DNA from: Prevotella sp. CAG:924
Lineage (GTDB): Bacteria; Bacteroidota; Bacteroidia; Bacteroidales; Bacteroidaceae
DNA: 24,184 nt
Direction of reading: 5' to 3'
Assembly (NCBI GenBank): GCA_000431975.1
Contig: HF988553.1
Coordinates: 1 to 24,184 of the forward strand
Below the pieces are notes generated by a model that saw only the letters and a list, made by a program, of their open reading frames with translations, did not search any database and was not told where the DNA came from. The position numbers and the translations under genes were made by a program. Below are positions 14,990 through 24,039 of the stretch, one piece after another; within the stretch, counting starts at the first letter, position 1, and each line of letters opens with the position of its first letter.

Positions 14990-14997
14990 TAAATTTG
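14990..14997 (+). promoter_or_regulatory. Predicted -7 element of secA
   Basis: TAAATTTG matches TAnnTTTG and lies 28 nt upstream of the secA ATG. The AT-rich leader (about 20 nt) has no Shine-Dalgarno sequence, as is usual in the phylum. Confidence 0.6.
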
Positions 14998-15025
14998 CAC
15001 ATTAGAATAAAATACAAACCAAGAT

Positions 15026-18000
15026 ATGAATTTCAACAAGATTCTTAAGTCACTGTTCGGTGACAAATCCAGTCGAGACATGAAGCTGATCCAGCCCCTC
15101 GTGGAAAAGGTGAAAGCTGCCTACCCTGAGATTGAGAAGCTGAGCAATGACGAGCTCCGCGCCAAGTCAAAAGAGATCCAGAAGCAGGTGCAGGATGCTG
15201 CCAAGCCCTTCCAGGAGAAGATCGATGCCATCAAGGCAAAAATCGAAGAGACTCCTATCGACGAGCGCGAACCGATGTTCAACGAGATCGACAAGCTCGA
15301 CAAAGAGATGCTCGACGCTCTGGAAAAAGAGCTCAACGACGTGATGCCCATCGCATTCAGCATCGTAAAGGATACCGCGCGCCGTTTCGCCCAGAATGAG
15401 GAGACCGTGGTAACCGCCACCGACTTTGACCGCGAGCTGGCTGCCAATCCGAAGAACGACTTCATCACGATCGATGGCGACAAGGCCATCTACCATAATG
15501 AGTGGACTGCCGGAGGTAATAAGATCAAGTGGGATATGGTACACTACGACGTACAGATCTTCGGTGGCATCGCTCTTCATCAGGGCAAGATCGCTGAGAT
15601 GGCCACCGGTGAAGGCAAGACCCTTGTAGCTACCCTCCCCGTATTCCTCAACGCCCTGACAGGTAATGGCGTCCACATGGTGACCGTCAACGACTATCTG
15701 GCCAAGCGTGACTCTGAGTGGATGGGCCCTCTTTACGAGTTCCACGGACTCTCTGTCGATTGCATCGACAAGCACCAGCCCAACTCCGCCGCCCGTCGCA
15801 AAGCCTATCAGGCCGACATCACCTTCGGTACGAACAACGAGTTCGGTTTCGACTACCTGCGTGACAACATGGCACTCTCACCTTCCGACCTCGTACAGCG
15901 CCGCCACAACTTCGCCATTGTCGATGAGGTCGACTCTGTGCTGATCGACGATGCCCGTACCCCGTTGATCATCTCCGGTCCAATCCCCAAGGGTGACGAC
16001 CAGATGTATGAGGAGTACCAGCCGCTCGTAGAACGTCTCTATCAGGTGCAGCGCAAGCAGGCCACCGATCTGCTCGCCGAAGCACGTAAGAAGATTTCCG
16101 AAGGCCGTGAGACAAAGAACCAGCAGATGATCGATGAAGGATTCCTCGCCCTCTACCGCAGCTATAAGGCGCTGCCTAAGAACAAGGCACTCATCAAATA
16201 TCTCTCTGAGGAAGGTATCAAGAGCGGACTGCAGAAGACCGAGGAGATCTACATGGAGAATAACAACCGACGCATGCCCGAGGCCGTCAAGCCTCTCTAC
16301 TTCGTTGTAGACGAGAAGCTCAACTCTGCCGATCTCACTGATAAGGGTCAGGACTGGATGTCGGATCAAGTAAAGGATAAAGACCTCTTCCGTCTGCCCG
16401 ATATTGCTACCCAACTGTCAGACCTGGAGTCGGAGACCAACCTTTCTGACCAGGAGCGTCTCGACAAGAAAGATGCCCTGCTAAACCACTATGCCGTACA
16501 GAGCGACCGTGTACACACCCTGCAGCAACTGCTCAAGGCATACACTATGTTCAACAAGGACGATGAATATGTCGTGATGGACGGTGAGGTAAAGATCGTC
16601 GACGAGCAGACCGGCCGTATCATGGAAGGTCGCCGCTGGAGCGACGGACTGCACCAGGCTATCGAGGCCAAGGAGCATGTAAAAGTAGAGGCTGCCACAC
16701 AGACCTATGCCACTATCACCCTGCAGAACTACTTCCGTATGTACCATAAGCTGGCCGGTATGACCGGTACTGCTTCGACAGAGGCCGGTGAGTTCTGGGA
16801 TATCTATAAGCTCGACGTCGTTGAGATCCCGACCAACCGACCGGTGATCCGTGACGATATGGACGACCGTGTGTACAAGACCAACCGCGAGAAATACCGT
16901 GCCGTGATCGAAGAGATCGACAACATGCGCGTCTCGGGTCGTCCCTGCCTTGTGGGTACCACATCGGTGGAGATCTCTGAGTTGCTCGGCAAGATGCTCG
17001 ACATGCGTAAGATCCCCCATCAGGTGCTTAATGCCAAGCTCCATCAGAAGGAGGCACAGATCGTGGCCGAAGCCGGCCGCTCCACCATGGGCACTTGCTA
17101 TGTTGCCAGCGACGGCAAGGCTTTCTGTGAGAAAACATCAGCAGAACGCTATCAGAAGATGCTGAACGAGTCGAAAGACGGACAACCGGGACAAGAGGTG
17201 AAAAGCGAGCAACGTCTCCTTGGCGCCGTGACCATCGCTACGAACATGGCCGGCCGTGGTACCGATATCAAGCTGACACCTGAGGTGAAGGAAAAAGGCG
17301 GTCTTGCCATCATCGGCACCACCCGTCATGAGAGCCGTCGTGTAGACCGCCAGCTGCGTGGTCGTGCCGGTCGTCAGGGTGACCCCGGATCAAGTGTGTT
17401 CTATGTATCACTCGAGGATGATCTGATGCGTAAGTTCGGTTCTGAGCGTATCGCCAAGATCATGGACCGTCTCGGCTTCGAGGAGGGTGAGCGTATCGAG
17501 GCTCCGATGATCTCGAAGAGCATTGAGCGTGCACAGAAGAAGGTTGAGGAGAACAACTTCGGTATCCGCAAGCATCTGCTCGAATACGACGACGTGATGA
17601 ACAAGCAGCGTACCGTGATCTACGAGAAGCGCCGTCACGCCCTTATGGGTGAGCGTCTGGGCATGGACATTTCCAATATCATCTGGGACCGGGTTGTAAG
17701 CATCATAGAAAGAAACGACTATGAGGGCTGCAAGGAAGCCTTCTTACAGACATTGTCAATGGAAGTGCCGTTCACCGAGCAACAACTGGCCAACGACAAT
17801 AAGAACGACCTGGCTGAGAAAGCCTTTGAAATCGCTATGGCAACCTTCAAGCGTAAGACCGAGCGCATTCAGGCTGATGCATGGCCGGTGATCAAGCAGG
17901 TGTACGAGACACAAGGCGAGATCTACCAGTTTATCGTTGTGCCCATCACCGACGGTCGCCACCTCATCCAGCTGCGTGTCAACCTGAAGGAAGCATACGA

Positions 18001-18493
18001 GACTGACTGTAAGAATATCGTAAAAGAATTTGAGAAGTTCGTGCTGCTCCATGTCATCGATGACGACTGGAAAGAAAACCTGCGCCAGCTCGACGAGCTG
18101 CGTCACAGCGTGCAGAACGCCAGCTACGAGCAGAAAGACCCGCTGCTGATCTTCAAGCTTGAGAGTGCCAAGCTGTGGGATACGATGATCGACGATCTCT
18201 ACAACCGCGCCACCGCATTCCTCATGCGTGGACAGATCCCCATGCAAGCCGAGAACGCTCCTGTACAGGAAGCCGCTCCCGAAGAGCACGCACAGCGCTA
18301 CAATGAGCAGAAGGTCAACCTCGATGAGGTTGATGACGCACAACGTGCTGCTGCCTCACAAGACACCCGCGAAGGCCAGCAGCAGCCAGTACGCCAGCCC
18401 ATCGTACGCGAGCATATGCCACGTCCCAATGATCCCTGTCCCTGCGGCAGCGGAAAGAAATTCAAGAACTGTCACGGTCGTGGAATCCGATAA
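15026..18493 (+). CDS. secA: Preprotein translocase ATPase SecA
   Basis: Motor of the Sec pathway; it binds SecYEG and pushes unfolded preproteins across the inner membrane using ATP. The protein has 1,155 residues, longer than E. coli SecA (901) and in the large Bacteroidota class. Walker A is MATGEGKT (192-199), the DEAD-type box is DEVD (300-303), followed by DDARTPLIISG; NBD2 carries ATNMAGRGTDIKL (about 739-751) and RQLRGRAGRQGDPG. The C-terminal zinc site CPCGSGKKFKNCH has C1138, C1140, C1149 and H1150, the SecB/ribosome-binding tail. One insertion around 310-420 is shared with other Bacteroidota. A second one, S686 to A734 between AEAGR and VTIATNM, replaces the usual three residues and contains two Cys. 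Single gene with its own promoter and a strong terminator. Confidence 0.98.
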   Translation: MNFNKILKSLFGDKSSRDMKLIQPLVEKVKAAYPEIEKLSNDELRAKSKEIQKQVQDAAKPFQEKIDAIKAKIEETPIDEREPMFNEIDKLDKEMLDALEKELNDVMPIAFSIVKDTARRFAQNEETVVTATDFDRELAANPKNDFITIDGDKAIYHNEWTAGGNKIKWDMVHYDVQIFGGIALHQGKIAEMATGEGKTLVATLPVFLNALTGNGVHMVTVNDYLAKRDSEWMGPLYEFHGLSVDCIDKHQPNSAARRKAYQADITFGTNNEFGFDYLRDNMALSPSDLVQRRHNFAIVDEVDSVLIDDARTPLIISGPIPKGDDQMYEEYQPLVERLYQVQRKQATDLLAEARKKISEGRETKNQQMIDEGFLALYRSYKALPKNKALIKYLSEEGIKSGLQKTEEIYMENNNRRMPEAVKPLYFVVDEKLNSADLTDKGQDWMSDQVKDKDLFRLPDIATQLSDLESETNLSDQERLDKKDALLNHYAVQSDRVHTLQQLLKAYTMFNKDDEYVVMDGEVKIVDEQTGRIMEGRRWSDGLHQAIEAKEHVKVEAATQTYATITLQNYFRMYHKLAGMTGTASTEAGEFWDIYKLDVVEIPTNRPVIRDDMDDRVYKTNREKYRAVIEEIDNMRVSGRPCLVGTTSVEISELLGKMLDMRKIPHQVLNAKLHQKEAQIVAEAGRSTMGTCYVASDGKAFCEKTSAERYQKMLNESKDGQPGQEVKSEQRLLGAVTIATNMAGRGTDIKLTPEVKEKGGLAIIGTTRHESRRVDRQLRGRAGRQGDPGSSVFYVSLEDDLMRKFGSERIAKIMDRLGFEEGERIEAPMISKSIERAQKKVEENNFGIRKHLLEYDDVMNKQRTVIYEKRRHALMGERLGMDISNIIWDRVVSIIERNDYEGCKEAFLQTLSMEVPFTEQQLANDNKNDLAEKAFEIAMATFKRKTERIQADAWPVIKQVYETQGEIYQFIVVPITDGRHLIQLRVNLKEAYETDCKNIVKEFEKFVLLHVIDDDWKENLRQLDELRHSVQNASYEQKDPLLIFKLESAKLWDTMIDDLYNRATAFLMRGQIPMQAENAPVQEAAPEEHAQRYNEQKVNLDEVDDAQRAAASQDTREGQQQPVRQPIVREHMPRPNDPCPCGSGKKFKNCHGRGIR

Positions 18494-18524
18494 ATCGGCA
18501 TACGACTGATACCATAAAATAACA

Positions 18525-18561
18525 AGCACCGCCAGGAGAATGTTCCCGGCGGTGCTTTTTT
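18525..18561 (+). terminator. Rho-independent terminator of secA
   Basis: AGCACCGCC (18525-18533) pairs perfectly with GGCGGTGCT (18548-18556), then T6. It lies 32 nt after the secA stop. On the opposite strand the stem is followed by TGTTATTTT, so it may also stop the converging Nramp transcript. Confidence 0.9.
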
Positions 18562-18601
18562 CTGCCATGCCATCTCATAAAAGACCGACGACCGGCTCTC
18601 C

Positions 18602-19864
18602 TCATCTTAGGCTCTCTACCAACAGCCACAGATTGAGCACCGTGACGACCACACCAATGCCATAGAGCAGACACTTGTTAGGCAACCGGTTGGCATACTT
18701 ACCCATTACCTTCTTCGACGAAGTGAGATACACCTGCGCAAAGACCGTAAAAGGAAGTTGGACAGAGAGAAACATCTGAGAGTAAATCAAGCCCTTGAAC
18801 GGATCGCTGATCAGGAATATCAACAGCAACGCAACGACAAGAGAAATTAAAATGCCAACGGCTGAGTGGGTGTCCTTAGCATTATACGACTCCCCGAACA
18901 GCCCCGCAAAGATACTTCCTGCAGCCATGCCACTCGTGATGCAACTCGACAAGCCTGCCATCAGCAGGGCCAGCGCAAATATCACTGACGCATGACTGCC
19001 AAGTAATGGAGCCAGAAGGGCACCGGCCTGCGACAAATCGTCGATCGCCTCGCCTGATTGGAAGAAAGTGCACGCCGCCAATACGATCATCGCCGAATTG
19101 ATAGCCCAGCCCACTATCATGGAGAAGAGCGTATCGAAAAACTCATACTTCAGACTGTGACGAATGCGCTCCTCGCCCTTGAGATGGATCTCACGGCTCT
19201 GGATCACCTCAGAATGCAGAAACAGATTGTGAGGCATCACGACCGCTCCAAGCACACTCATGATCACCAGCATTGACCCTTCGGGGACGCTCGGCACCCA
19301 GGCAGCCCGGAAAGCTGCCGGCCAGTCGACATCGACAAGGAACAGCTCATAGATGAACGATAGACCTATGACAGAGACAAAACCGATGATAGCCCGTTCC
19401 AGTTTCTTATACGAATTAGTGAAAATCATCAACAACACGGCAATGGTAACGATCAGCGAGCCTAAGACTATCGGGATCTTAAAAAGCATCTGCAAAGCAA
19501 TGGCTGCACCAAGAATCTCGGCCAACGATGTGGAGATGGAGGCCAGTACCGCACTGATGATGATCGGACGACCCACCCACCGTGATGTGTATTTTACGGT
19601 AGCCTCACTCAGACAGAGTCCCGTCACAATGCCTAAATGAGCCACATTGTGTTGTAAGGCCACGAGCATCCACGTAGACAGCGTCACTACCCACAGTAAA
19701 GCATACCCATACGAACTGCCGGCAGCAAAGTTGGTAGCCCAGTTGCCCGGATCGATGAAACCAACGGTCACCAGCAGTCCGGGACCGATATAACGGAAAA
19801 TATCAAGCGCACCCAGAACATGAGGATGCGACTTACTCTTTAATTCTTGAATGATGTTCTTCAT
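18602..19864 (-). CDS. Nramp-family divalent metal transporter (MntH-like)
   Basis: Inner-membrane symporter of 420 residues with about 11 hydrophobic segments. Two metal-site helices are intact. TM1 has GFIDPGNWATN (D38, P39, G40, N41) and TM6 has GAVVMPHNLFLHS (M210, P211, H212). The Met next to Pro-His is the mark of true transition-metal (Mn2+/Fe2+) Nramps, unlike the Mg2+-transporting relatives that lack it. Trp after DPGN, instead of the more common Tyr/Phe, fits a Bacteroidota subgroup. ATG 19864 (MKNIIQEL) is chosen; ATG 19891 is possible, while the TTG at 19927 overlaps the -7 element. Upstream, two mutually exclusive hairpins (19978-20004) could be an operator. It stands alone, converging with secA. 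Confidence 0.9.
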   Translation of the reverse strand: MKNIIQELKSKSHPHVLGALDIFRYIGPGLLVTVGFIDPGNWATNFAAGSSYGYALLWVVTLSTWMLVALQHNVAHLGIVTGLCLSEATVKYTSRWVGRPIIISAVLASISTSLAEILGAAIALQMLFKIPIVLGSLIVTIAVLLMIFTNSYKKLERAIIGFVSVIGLSFIYELFLVDVDWPAAFRAAWVPSVPEGSMLVIMSVLGAVVMPHNLFLHSEVIQSREIHLKGEERIRHSLKYEFFDTLFSMIVGWAINSAMIVLAACTFFQSGEAIDDLSQAGALLAPLLGSHASVIFALALLMAGLSSCITSGMAAGSIFAGLFGESYNAKDTHSAVGILISLVVALLLIFLISDPFKGLIYSQMFLSVQLPFTVFAQVYLTSSKKVMGKYANRLPNKCLLYGIGVVVTVLNLWLLVESLR

Positions 19865-19924
19865 ATTCCTACCATTTATAAGTTGGGCCATCCGGTAAAA
19901 ACCTATTTGAGACGACTCTGCCTG

Positions 19925-19932
19925 CAAAAATA
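19925..19932 (-). promoter_or_regulatory. Predicted -7 element of the Nramp gene
   Basis: TATTTTTG on the minus strand matches TAnnTTTG and lies about 60 nt upstream of the ATG at 19864. No convincing -33 element is seen, which would suit an activated or regulated promoter. Confidence 0.5.
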
Positions 19933-20318
19933 CGAAAAACTATCCATTATCCTTCTCTTCCACGATACCTAAAACCTATGATTTTATAATCATTCCAAAT
20001 GATTCATCAGACAACAAACATATATTGGCCTGCCAGACATCTCCCGCCCTCTTGCCAGCACACCGATACACGGCTAGTCCTACCACGACAATTATCTGAA
20101 GATGTAGCAATGCCTATGGGCTTCAGAAAGAGGGAATCGCTCATCTGTCATACAAATGCATACATGCACACCTTTTTGATACAACTGACTTTCCTCCGTT
20201 CCCCCAGCAACTGTTCTCATTCACGCTCAAAGTTCTTATTACGACAGAAGATTGCAGACAACATCCGCTAAAGTCCGATTTTTAGCAATGAATATTTTTA
20301 TATAAGTGATATTTATCG
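19933..20318. other. Intergenic region between divergent Nramp and GH2 genes
   Basis: No supported gene. It contains the paired hairpins at 19978-20004 near the Nramp promoter. The frame at 19999-20271 has no family resemblance, no promoter of its own, and starts inside one of the hairpins. The last 60 nt are AT-rich and lead into the GH2 promoter. Confidence 0.5.
19978..20004. repeat. Overlapping alternative hairpins / possible operator
   Basis: ATGATT (19978-19983) pairs with AATCAT (19988-19993) around TTAT, and the same AATCATT (19988-19994) pairs perfectly with AATGATT (19998-20004) around CCA. The 17-bp AATCATTCCAAATGATT is a dyad of the size bound by dimeric regulators, about 55 bp upstream of the Nramp -7 element. 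Confidence 0.45.
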
Positions 20319-20326
20319 TATATTTG
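20319..20326 (+). promoter_or_regulatory. Predicted -7 element of the GH2 gene
   Basis: TATATTTG matches TAnnTTTG and lies 40 nt upstream of the ATG at 20367. The preceding sequence is very AT-rich. Confidence 0.5.
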
Positions 20327-20366
20327 TTTCCATAAAAATGACATAATCCACAAAACCGTAATCTTT

Positions 20367-23300
20367 ATGAAATATCAGCGACTCCCTCTGACAACCCTGT
20401 TGTTAGGAGCGGGCATGGCGGTCTGTCCGCCGCTTCATGCCGACAACCACCCTACACGCGGTATCGGTGTTTATCCGGGCAATCCTTCACAAACATTCCA
20501 TCCCAAGAAAACAACAGCCAAGACAGCCGGCAATGTGGCTCTACTGTGTACGGCTACCGCCTCCTCCTCTTTTGACTACAACCTCACCGCACAGCTCGCC
20601 ACCGACGGCATCCTGGCCAAGGGCATGCCGGCGCAGCTCACGGTAAGTACGAAAGAAGGACCGCTCAATCTGCGGGAGAAAGAGAAGACGCTTGACGAGA
20701 ACTGGGTGACCTACAATCAGGTCATGGGAAACAACAACTACCTCCAGTACGACTGGACCGGCATGTCTGTCGCCCCGAAAGCCATCCACTTTGCCGGCAG
20801 CGTCATCTATCACCCCGACCGCCAGAAAGGCTATCACTACAGCGTCCAGGCATCGACGGACGGTACTACATGGCAGACGATCGGCGAGGTGAAAGGCGAC
20901 AGCCTGCCCGGCACGCCCAGCAAGGAGCGCGCCAGCAGCGACCCCAACAAGCAGGAGGACACGGGCGTACTGCCTGTACGCAAGATCGACCAGACGATCA
21001 ACATCACGGCCGGTACATATCAGCATCTGCGCCTCGTACTTGATGTCCCGTCGGCAGCCTACAGCCGTATCGAGACCGTCGATTTCGAAGGAGCCGACAA
21101 GCCATTGCCTTCCTGGCATTTCGATAGTGCATGGCGCTCTGCCATATCGAAGGATGATCAGTGGCTGATGGTCGACCTTGGAGCAGCCACCCCGATCGAC
21201 TCTACCCTAATTGACTGGATAGGCTCACCCAAGACTTTCTACGTGGAGACCTCCAATGACGGACGCTCATGGACCGTTGCCAATGTCTATCATGAGCCAA
21301 TGCTTCTCAGCACGGGCGCAACGACCGATGCGATTGTATCCACGCCGCTGATGACGAAAGGTACTTGTCGTTATGTCCGCGTATATATCCCTTCGATGGG
21401 GCGTGAGGCTGCCTACACGATCAGTGAGCTACGCGTCTTCGGTCAGAAACAGTTTGCCTATATGCCCTGTGAGGAAGAAGGCTTCCACGGACACAACTCG
21501 GCGGCAAGCACCCGAGACACGAAGGACAACTACAGCCTCAACGGAGGCAACTGGCAGCTACAGCGCGTCGGCGACACGCAATGGATACCGGCAACCGTAC
21601 CGGCAACCGTACTCACCTCATACTATAACGTGGGAGCCGTGCCCGACAATACATTCGGTGACAACATGAAACAGATATCGGAGTCGTACTTCAACAGCGA
21701 CTTCCGCTATCGCAAGACATTCGATCTGCCGAAGGAAATGGCCGGCCGCCATATCTTCCTGAATTTCGACGGTATCAACTGGAAAGCTGACGTGACACTC
21801 AACGGTCATAAGCTCGGACGCATCGACGGCGCTTTCCTCCGCGGGCAATACGACATCACTCCGTATGTGAAGGAGACCGGCAACGAGCTGGAAGTGTATA
21901 TCCATCACAATGCCCATCCCGGTGTGATCAAAACCAAGAATGAAGAGACCACCGATTTTAACGGTGGCACATTAGGCGCTGACAATCCTACTTTCCATGC
22001 CACGATCGGCTGGGACTGGATCACGACCACTCCCGGACGCGACATCGGCATCTGGAACGACGTGTTCCTCACTGCCAACGAAGGCGTACTCGTAAAGGAT
22101 CCCCTTGTGACAACAACGCTCTCGAAAGATCTCAAGGCATCCATGACACCTTCCGTGCTGCTGAAGAACACCACAGACAAGACGACAGACGTGATGGTGA
22201 AAGGTTGGATCGGAAAGATCACATTTAAGAAAAAGGTGAGCCTTCAGCCACAATCCGTCGAAGAAGTGAGCTTCACTCCTGACGAATACAAGCAGCTGAA
22301 GAACCAGACGATGCACCTGTGGTGGCCGAACGGTTACGGCGATCCTTATCTCTATGACGCAGGATTCGCCATTGAACAGAACGGCAAGACTACCGGAGAG
22401 GTGACCTATAAGGCCGGTATCCGGGAGATGAGCTACAAGGACAAGACTACAGATCTGAAGATCTATATCAACCATAAACGCTTCAACCCACTCGGCGGCA
22501 ACTGGGGTTTCTCGGAAACGAACCTTAATTACCGCGACCGCGAATATGACATCGCTGTGCGCTATCACAGAGACATGCACTGCACGATGATCCGCGACTG
22601 GGTAGGCATGATCGGAGACGAGGAGTTCTATGAGGCCTGCGACCGTTACGGCCTGATGGTATGGCAGGACTTCTGGCTTGCCAATCCCTGGGACGGCCCC
22701 GATCCTGACGATGAGCAGATGTTCATGGAGAACGCACGCGACTATGTCTACCGCATCCGCCGCCATCCCTCCCTCGGTATCTATGTAGGACGCAACGAGG
22801 GCTATCCTCCCGCCACACTCAACAAGGCACTGCCTGAGATGCTCGCCACAGAGCATCCACAGCTCGAATACATCCCCTCTTCAGCCGATGACGGCGTGAG
22901 CGGACACGGACCGTACAACGCATTGCCGGCAAAGGAATATTTTGCCAATCAGACCGGAAAGCTTCATTCCGAGCGTGGCATGCCGGCAGTGATGAACCGG
23001 GAGAGCATGCTCCGTATGCTACCGGCCGACTCCGTGGACCATTACAACATCGGATGGGCACAGCACGATTTCACATTGAAGGGAGCCCAGAAAGGTGCCT
23101 CATTCATGCAGATGATCGCCGACCGCTTCGGCAACGATGACAAGAGCGGACGTACGACAGGATACGGCATGGACACGAAAGCCGGACGCTTCCACGATCT
23201 GGCCCAATGGATCAACTATGACGGATACCGGGCCATGTTCGAAGCCTCACAGCAGCAACGCAAAGGACTGCTCATCTGGATGAGTCACCCCTGCTGGCCC

Positions 23301-23978
23301 AGTCAGGTATGGCAGACCTACGACTACTATTTCGAGCCTACCGCTGCCCTCTTCGGCACACAGAAAGCCTGCGAGCCGATACACGTGCAGTACAATGCCG
23401 ATAAGAACACCATTGAGTTGGTCAGCTACGTACGTCCATACAAGAAAGTGGAGGTGAAAGCCGCCGTGCTCGATTATCAAGGCAATACGCTCTCAGAGCA
23501 GACCCATCGTGTAAATATCTCCGGTGATGAGACATTGACCATCGGCAATCCACTCACTCTGCCCGGCGACAGCTGCTACTACATCAAACTGACAGCGACA
23601 CAGGACGGGAAGACGCTCTCGGACAACTTCTACGTAGAACAGAGTGTAAAGCAAGGCATGCGCCAACTGCTCCAGCTCCCCAAGGTACACCTCATGAAGG
23701 TCGTAGAGAGCACCACACCGGCAGCCGGCAATGACCACAGTGCCGACGACCAGACCTTGCGCGTGACACTGGCTAACGACACCGATACTCCGGCATTGAT
23801 GATCCGTCTCAACCTGAAGAACGACCATGGCGACCAGATCCTGCCGGCCTTCTACTCCGACAACTACTTCGCCCTCATGCCTCATGAAAGCAAGACGGTG
23901 ACCGTAACCTGGCACAAAGCTGACATGCACGGATCTGAGGCTGTCATAAAGGTGAGCGGATTCAATGTAATAGAATAG
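20367..23978 (+). CDS. Secreted GH2 glycoside hydrolase with N-terminal discoidin-like domains
   Basis: Protein of 1,203 residues with signal peptide MKYQRLPLTTLLLGAGMAVC. Order of domains: two F5/8-type C (discoidin/CBM32-like) modules (about 55-245 with VQASTDGTTWQTIGEV, and 248-360 with VETSNDGRSWTVANVY); GH2 sugar-binding jelly roll (about 390-560, FDGINWKADVTLNG); immunoglobulin-like domain; TIM barrel (about 695-1000); C-terminal beta domains. The acid/base is likely E811 in GRNEG and the nucleophile E869 in LHSERGMP. The HLWWPNGYGDPYLY segment and the long TIM barrel resemble the exo-beta-glucosaminidase/beta-mannosidase branch, but the substrate is unproven. No SusC/SusD or regulator lies beside it, so it is not in a classical polysaccharide utilisation locus within this window. 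Single gene with its own promoter. Confidence 0.88.
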   Translation: MKYQRLPLTTLLLGAGMAVCPPLHADNHPTRGIGVYPGNPSQTFHPKKTTAKTAGNVALLCTATASSSFDYNLTAQLATDGILAKGMPAQLTVSTKEGPLNLREKEKTLDENWVTYNQVMGNNNYLQYDWTGMSVAPKAIHFAGSVIYHPDRQKGYHYSVQASTDGTTWQTIGEVKGDSLPGTPSKERASSDPNKQEDTGVLPVRKIDQTINITAGTYQHLRLVLDVPSAAYSRIETVDFEGADKPLPSWHFDSAWRSAISKDDQWLMVDLGAATPIDSTLIDWIGSPKTFYVETSNDGRSWTVANVYHEPMLLSTGATTDAIVSTPLMTKGTCRYVRVYIPSMGREAAYTISELRVFGQKQFAYMPCEEEGFHGHNSAASTRDTKDNYSLNGGNWQLQRVGDTQWIPATVPATVLTSYYNVGAVPDNTFGDNMKQISESYFNSDFRYRKTFDLPKEMAGRHIFLNFDGINWKADVTLNGHKLGRIDGAFLRGQYDITPYVKETGNELEVYIHHNAHPGVIKTKNEETTDFNGGTLGADNPTFHATIGWDWITTTPGRDIGIWNDVFLTANEGVLVKDPLVTTTLSKDLKASMTPSVLLKNTTDKTTDVMVKGWIGKITFKKKVSLQPQSVEEVSFTPDEYKQLKNQTMHLWWPNGYGDPYLYDAGFAIEQNGKTTGEVTYKAGIREMSYKDKTTDLKIYINHKRFNPLGGNWGFSETNLNYRDREYDIAVRYHRDMHCTMIRDWVGMIGDEEFYEACDRYGLMVWQDFWLANPWDGPDPDDEQMFMENARDYVYRIRRHPSLGIYVGRNEGYPPATLNKALPEMLATEHPQLEYIPSSADDGVSGHGPYNALPAKEYFANQTGKLHSERGMPAVMNRESMLRMLPADSVDHYNIGWAQHDFTLKGAQKGASFMQMIADRFGNDDKSGRTTGYGMDTKAGRFHDLAQWINYDGYRAMFEASQQQRKGLLIWMSHPCWPSQVWQTYDYYFEPTAALFGTQKACEPIHVQYNADKNTIELVSYVRPYKKVEVKAAVLDYQGNTLSEQTHRVNISGDETLTIGNPLTLPGDSCYYIKLTATQDGKTLSDNFYVEQSVKQGMRQLLQLPKVHLMKVVESTTPAAGNDHSADDQTLRVTLANDTDTPALMIRLNLKNDHGDQILPAFYSDNYFALMPHESKTVTVTWHKADMHGSEAVIKVSGFNVIE

Positions 23979-23998
23979 CAAAATCCCACTTCCGTACA

Positions 23999-24039
23999 AT
24001 ACCAGAAGAGAAAAGCAACTTGCTCGACTCTTCTGGTAT
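23999..24039. repeat. Perfect 12-bp hairpin downstream of the GH2 gene
   Basis: ATACCAGAAGAG (23999-24010) pairs with CTCTTCTGGTAT (24028-24039). The 17-nt loop itself contains AGCAA/TTGCT. It starts 20 nt after the GH2 stop but is followed by A5, not T, on the plus strand. It is more likely an mRNA 3'-end stabiliser or a non-canonical terminator. Confidence 0.55.

Noticed and set aside
15121..18343. Several long antisense frames opposite secA
   Set aside because: They are shadows of the strongly biased codon use of secA and carry no domain features.
19999..20271. 90-residue frame between the Nramp and GH2 genes
   Set aside because: No family resemblance, rich in His/Ser/Arg as is common in chance frames, and lacks a promoter.
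21972..22856. 294-residue antisense frame inside the GH2 gene
   Set aside because: It lies opposite the catalytic barrel, whose motifs are intact on the plus strand; the antisense translation has no recognisable domain.
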